Source: Benincasa hispida (lineage: Eukaryota; Streptophyta; Magnoliopsida; Cucurbitales; Cucurbitaceae). Taken from it: a stretch of DNA of 64,000 nucleotides. Below the pieces are notes generated by a model. It was not told the origin of the DNA. It made no database searches and saw nothing but the letters and a program-made list of their open reading frames with translations. The stretch covers positions 63,063,792 to 63,127,791 of the forward strand of contig NC_052359.1 in NCBI RefSeq assembly GCF_009727055.1. Direction: 5' to 3'. The number at the start of each line of letters is the position of its first letter. Position 1 is the first letter of the stretch. A program made the position numbers and the translations under genes. Positions 60,568 to 64,000 of the stretch are shown here, piece after piece.

Positions 60568-60971
60568 ATGACTTCTGTGACTCTAAATTTACTTGTTGCT
60601 AACAAACTTACCGACGAAAACTACATTGCATGGAAAAACACTATCAACACAATATTAATCATCGATGACCTAAGATTTGTCCTTACGGAGGATTTTCCTC
60701 TTGTTCCAACTCAAAATACCGATCGAAACATTCGAGAGGAATATGAGCATTGGGTATAGGTAAATGAAAAGGCCCGAGTGTATATCTTGGCAAGCTTTTC
60801 TAAAGTCTTGGCCAAGAAGTATGAGCCCATGATCACTGCCTGTGAGATTATGGAGTCCCTGCGGGGAATGTTTAAACAATCAAATGCTCAACTCAAGCAT
60901 GAAACTCTGAAATTCATCTTCAATGCACGTGAGCAAGAAGGGGCATCTATTTGAGAACATGTTCTCAATAT
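60568..60971 (+). pseudogene. copia gag, first part
   Basis: Starts at ATG 60568. It reads LLVANKLTDENYIAWKNTIN and TILIIDDLRFVLTEDFP, then (after a TAG) KARVYILASFSKVLAKKYEP and ITACEIMESLRGMF. Stops at 60757 and 60952 disable it. It is cut at 60971 by a MITE and resumes at 61588. Confidence 0.88.
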
Positions 60972-61579
60972 AAGGTTGGCAACGGGGCCGGGCCAGGGAG
61001 GGGGTTCCCTCGTCGCTGGCCCTTAGGAGGGACGGGGGGGAATTCACCCTCATCCCCGTCCTCGTCCCTGGGGGATTCCCCTATTGACATTTTTTTATAA
61101 TTCGAGTCACTTTATTTAAACTTGCACTAGTCCACAAAAAATAAACAAAATTTAATAGACTAATCCATGACATAAACACAATTTAGAAGCTCACAAATCT
61201 ATTAAATAAGTTCACAAATAATCCATGATGGTTTAGAGTTTTTACTTTTTAGATTTGGGCTTGGGAAATGGGAGTTGGGCTTAAACTTTTTGGTAGTTTT
61301 AAGTCCAGAAGAGTTTGGGCTGCAATAATAATACAAATTATATTATATAATACAATACAAATTAGATTATATATTATAAATATACTATTTAAAAAAAAAG
61401 TATAAAACTATTTTGGGGTCGGGGTCGGGGTCGGGGCCGGGGTAGGGATATCATCCCTATCCCTAGGCAGGGACCCAAAAACATCCCCCAGTTTGACTTC
61501 ATCCCCCAATCAAATTGGGATTCCTCGACCCAGACAGGTCGGGAGGTACCCGCCCCTGCGGGTTTTCTTGCCAACCCTA
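60972..61579. mobile_element. GC-rich hAT-like MITE, TSD TCTCAAYA
   Basis: Inverted ends TAAGGTTGGCAA and TTGCCAACCCTA. The 8-bp duplication is TCTCAATA (60964-60971) and TCTCAACA (61580-61587). The outer 100 bases on each side are very G/C-rich (GGGGTCGGGGTCGGGG at 61415) around an AT-rich centre. There is no coding sequence. It interrupts copia gag. Confidence 0.9.
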
Positions 61580-61587
61580 TCTCAACA

Positions 61588-62055
61588 CGATGGTCCACTT
61601 TAAACGTGGCAAAGATGATTGGGTTTATCATCAATGAGGCCAGTCAGGTTGGCTTCATGTTGGAAACTTTATCTGAAAGTTTCTTGTAGTTTCGTAGTCA
61701 ATCCTAGCAATGTTGTTATCAATAGGATTGACTACAACTTGACCACCTTGTTCAATGAACTACAAACTTTCCAATCCTTGATGAAATCCAAGGAACAAAA
61801 GGGAAAGGCAAATGTTGCCTCATTCTTTAGAGGTTCAACCTCATAACTAAGTTTATGCCTTCTTCTTTCGACACCAAAAAGTGGAAAAAGAAGAAAGGTG
61901 GAAAATGGAAAGCTAACCTATAAGTTGCTGCCTAGAAGGGCAAGAAGGCCAAGGCTGCAAAAGGAATATGTTTTCATTGCAACCAAGAGAGACACTAGAA
62001 GAGGAATTGTCCCAAATACTTGGCAGAAAAGTAAAAGACCAAACAAGGTAAATAA
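61588..62055 (+). pseudogene. copia gag, second part, with zinc knuckle
   Basis: After the MITE the Gag text resumes (MVHF in a shifted frame, then INEASQVGFMLETLSESFL, INRIDYNLTTLFNELQTFQS). A CCHC zinc knuckle, CFHCNQERH-stop-KRNC, is at 61969-62010, with a stop in place of the usual Trp. These stops and frame changes show decay. Confidence 0.85.
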
Positions 62056-64000
62056 GATTTGCTTGTATTGGAAACTTGTTTAATGGAGAAAGATGATTCG
62101 ATCTGGATAATAGATTCAGGCACCATTAACCATGCTTGTTCTTCATTTAACGGAATTAGTTCCTGGTGGAAATTGAGAGCTGGTGAGATGACAATGCATG
62201 TTGGAACTGGGCACACCATCTCAGCTATGATAGTGGGAGGATTCTGACTTTGTTTACAGAAATTGTATATTATACTATATAATGTATATGTGGTTCCAAG
62301 TTTGAAAAGGAACTTTATTTCTATAAAGTGCTTGTTAGAACAAAAATATTGTGTTTCATTTGATGTAAATAAAGTGTTTATTTATAAAAATGGTATATAT
62401 ATTTGTTCTGAAAATCTCGAAGATAATTTATATTTGCTAAGACTGTTAGCAACTAAAGTTCTCCTAAATATCGAATTGTTTAAGACTGTGGTAACTCAAA
62501 ATAAAAGACAGAAAATTTCTCATAAGGAAAAAAAATTCCCATCTTTGGCACCTAAGATTAGGACACATAAATCTCAATAGGATTGAGAGACTGGTCAAGA
62601 ATAGACTTCTAAGTGAGTTAAAACAAAAATTCTTTACCTGTGTATGAGTCATGCCTTGAAGACAAAATGACTAAAAGATCTTTAACTGGAAAAGGTCATA
62701 GAGCCAAAGAACCCTTAGAACTTGTACATTTAGACCCCTGTGGTCTGATGAATGTTAAGGCAAGTTGATGGTTTGAAGATTTATTCACTTTTACTGATGA
62801 TTATTCTAGATATGGGTATATTTATTTAATGCAACATAAGTATAAAGCCCTTGAAAGTTCAAGGAGTACAAGGTTGAGGTTGAAAACGCATTAAATAAAA
62901 CCATTAAAATATTTTGATCTGATCGAGGTGGAGAGTATATGGATCTAAAATTTCAAGACTATTTGATAGAGCATAGAATTGTATCCCAACTCTCAGAATC
63001 TGGTACACCTCAGCAGAATGGTGTATCGAAAAGAAGAAATCAAACCCTATTAGACATGGTTTGGGCTATGATGAGTTATGTTTCCCTACCGGACTTGTTT
63101 TGGGTTTATGTAGTACAGACTACAGCTTACATTTTGAACTGTGCTTTCAAAAGTGTTACTGGAATACCTTTGGAATTATAGAATGGTCGTAAAGGTAGTT
63201 TACATCATTTCGGGATCTGAGGTTGCCCAACATATGTGCTTGAGGCAAATCCTAAGAAATTAGAACCTTGTTCAAAATTTTGCCTATTTGTAGGTTACCC
63301 TAAAGGAATGAGAGGTGGTTACTTCTACGATCCTAAAGAAAAGAAAGTGGTTGTGTTGACAAACGCTACCTTTTTAGAAGAGAACCACAAAAGGGAGCAT
63401 AAACACGGTAGTAAAATCGCGATGAATGAGTTTTTCAATGAAACTACTAAACCTTCAACATGAGTTGTTGAAGAGCCCAACACCTCAACAAGAGTTGTTG
63501 AGGTTAGTTCATCTAGTAGGTCAAATCCACCTTAAGTGTTGAGGAAGCCTCGACATAGTGGGAGGGTTGCGAACCCGCCTGTTCGTTATATGGGTTTAAC
63601 GGAAACCCTAGCTATTGTAGTTGACAGATATGTTGACGTTCTATTGTCTCATAAGAAGGCAATGGAAAATGTTGACAAAGACGAATGGATCAAAGCTATG
63701 GATCTCGAAATGGAGTCTATGTATTTCAATTCAGTTTGGGATCTTGTAGATCAACCTGATGGGGTAAAATCTATAGGTTGCAAGTGGATCTACAAGAGAA
63801 AATGGGGTGCTGATACAAAAGTGCAAACCTTCAAAGCTAGACTTGTGGCAAAGGGTTATACCCAAGTTGAGGGGATTGACTATGAGAAGACTTTCTCACC
63901 GGTTACCATGTTGAAGTCTATCCAGATACTTCTATCCATTGCCTCATACCATGACTATGAGATTTAGCAAATGGATGTCAAGACTACTTTTCTGAATGGC
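62056..64000 (+). pseudogene. copia pol: protease, integrase, start of reverse transcriptase (runs off the window)
   Basis: Protease site WIIDSGT has its catalytic Asp at 62113. GAG-pre-integrase text is at 62263-62620 (LKRNFISIKCLLEQKYCVSF; LRLGHINLNRIE in another frame). The integrase core is seen in pieces: GLKIYSLLLM-type frames at 62770, then SESGTPQQNGVSKRRNQTLL and DLFWVYVVQTTAYILN (62990-63140). Then comes the integrase end (FCLFVGYPKGMRGGYFYDPK), a linker, and the reverse transcriptase start (KWIYKRKWGADTKVQTFKAR, LVAKGYTQVEGIDYEKTFSP, QMDVKTTFLNG). Many stops and at least four frameshifts. The order protease-integrase-RT defines Ty1/copia. Confidence 0.92.

Overview
This is a plant nuclear window, most likely eudicot. 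My impression from the repeat families is Cucurbitaceae, but that is recall and not proof. The supporting evidence is: spliced plant genes (a replication protein A 14 kDa subunit and a glutaredoxin-like MGC protein), many LTR retrotransposons with plant-type tRNA primer sites, hAT-type elements, and a transferred piece of plastid DNA. Only two genes look intact. The rest is mobile DNA, decayed gene fragments and AT-rich spacer.

Layout, left part. 1-5160 is a pile of LTR fragments (Ty3/gypsy and Ty1/copia) that contains a 38-bp Nextera mate-pair junction adapter at 3960-3997. That is a sequencing-library artefact, so the join there cannot be trusted. 5267-5813 is a hAT-like MITE with an 8-bp target duplication. 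6134-7320 holds local tandem duplications. 7340-8606 and 11503-11925 are two halves of a tandem array (period about 58-60 bp), split by about 2.9 kb of plastid DNA. The plastid piece is a rearranged mosaic: ndhF 5' part joined to ycf1, then ndhF 3' part in the opposite orientation.

Middle part. 14786-16170 is a decayed plant-mobile-domain (MAIN-like) gene. 18701-19882 is an intact single-exon glutaredoxin-like gene with possible myristoylation. 20458-20855 is a second MITE of the 5267 family. 23027-24676 (minus) is a two-coding-exon RPA3 gene, with a 5'-UTR intron and a TATA box near 25630.

Right part, 26330 to the end. This is a deep nest of transposons. A copia LTR is interrupted by a gypsy fragment. 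A second, decayed copia element (31662-37231) is interrupted by a hAT transposon that starts at 37232. The hAT transposase reading frame is cut into four pieces by retroelements: a truncated gypsy/copia mosaic (38882-43471); a 7.3-kb gypsy-type element with Gag and protease only (43603-50873, TSD ACTGC); a reversed, internally deleted copia (51298-54716, TSD GTCCC); and a large copia (about 54930 to beyond the window), which itself carries a solo LTR (TSD TGAAG) and a GC-rich MITE (TSD TCTCAAYA). At two of these sites, removing the insertion and one TSD copy restores the hAT frame. All transposon coding regions seen here carry stops, frameshifts or lost catalytic residues, so I expect none of these copies to be autonomous.
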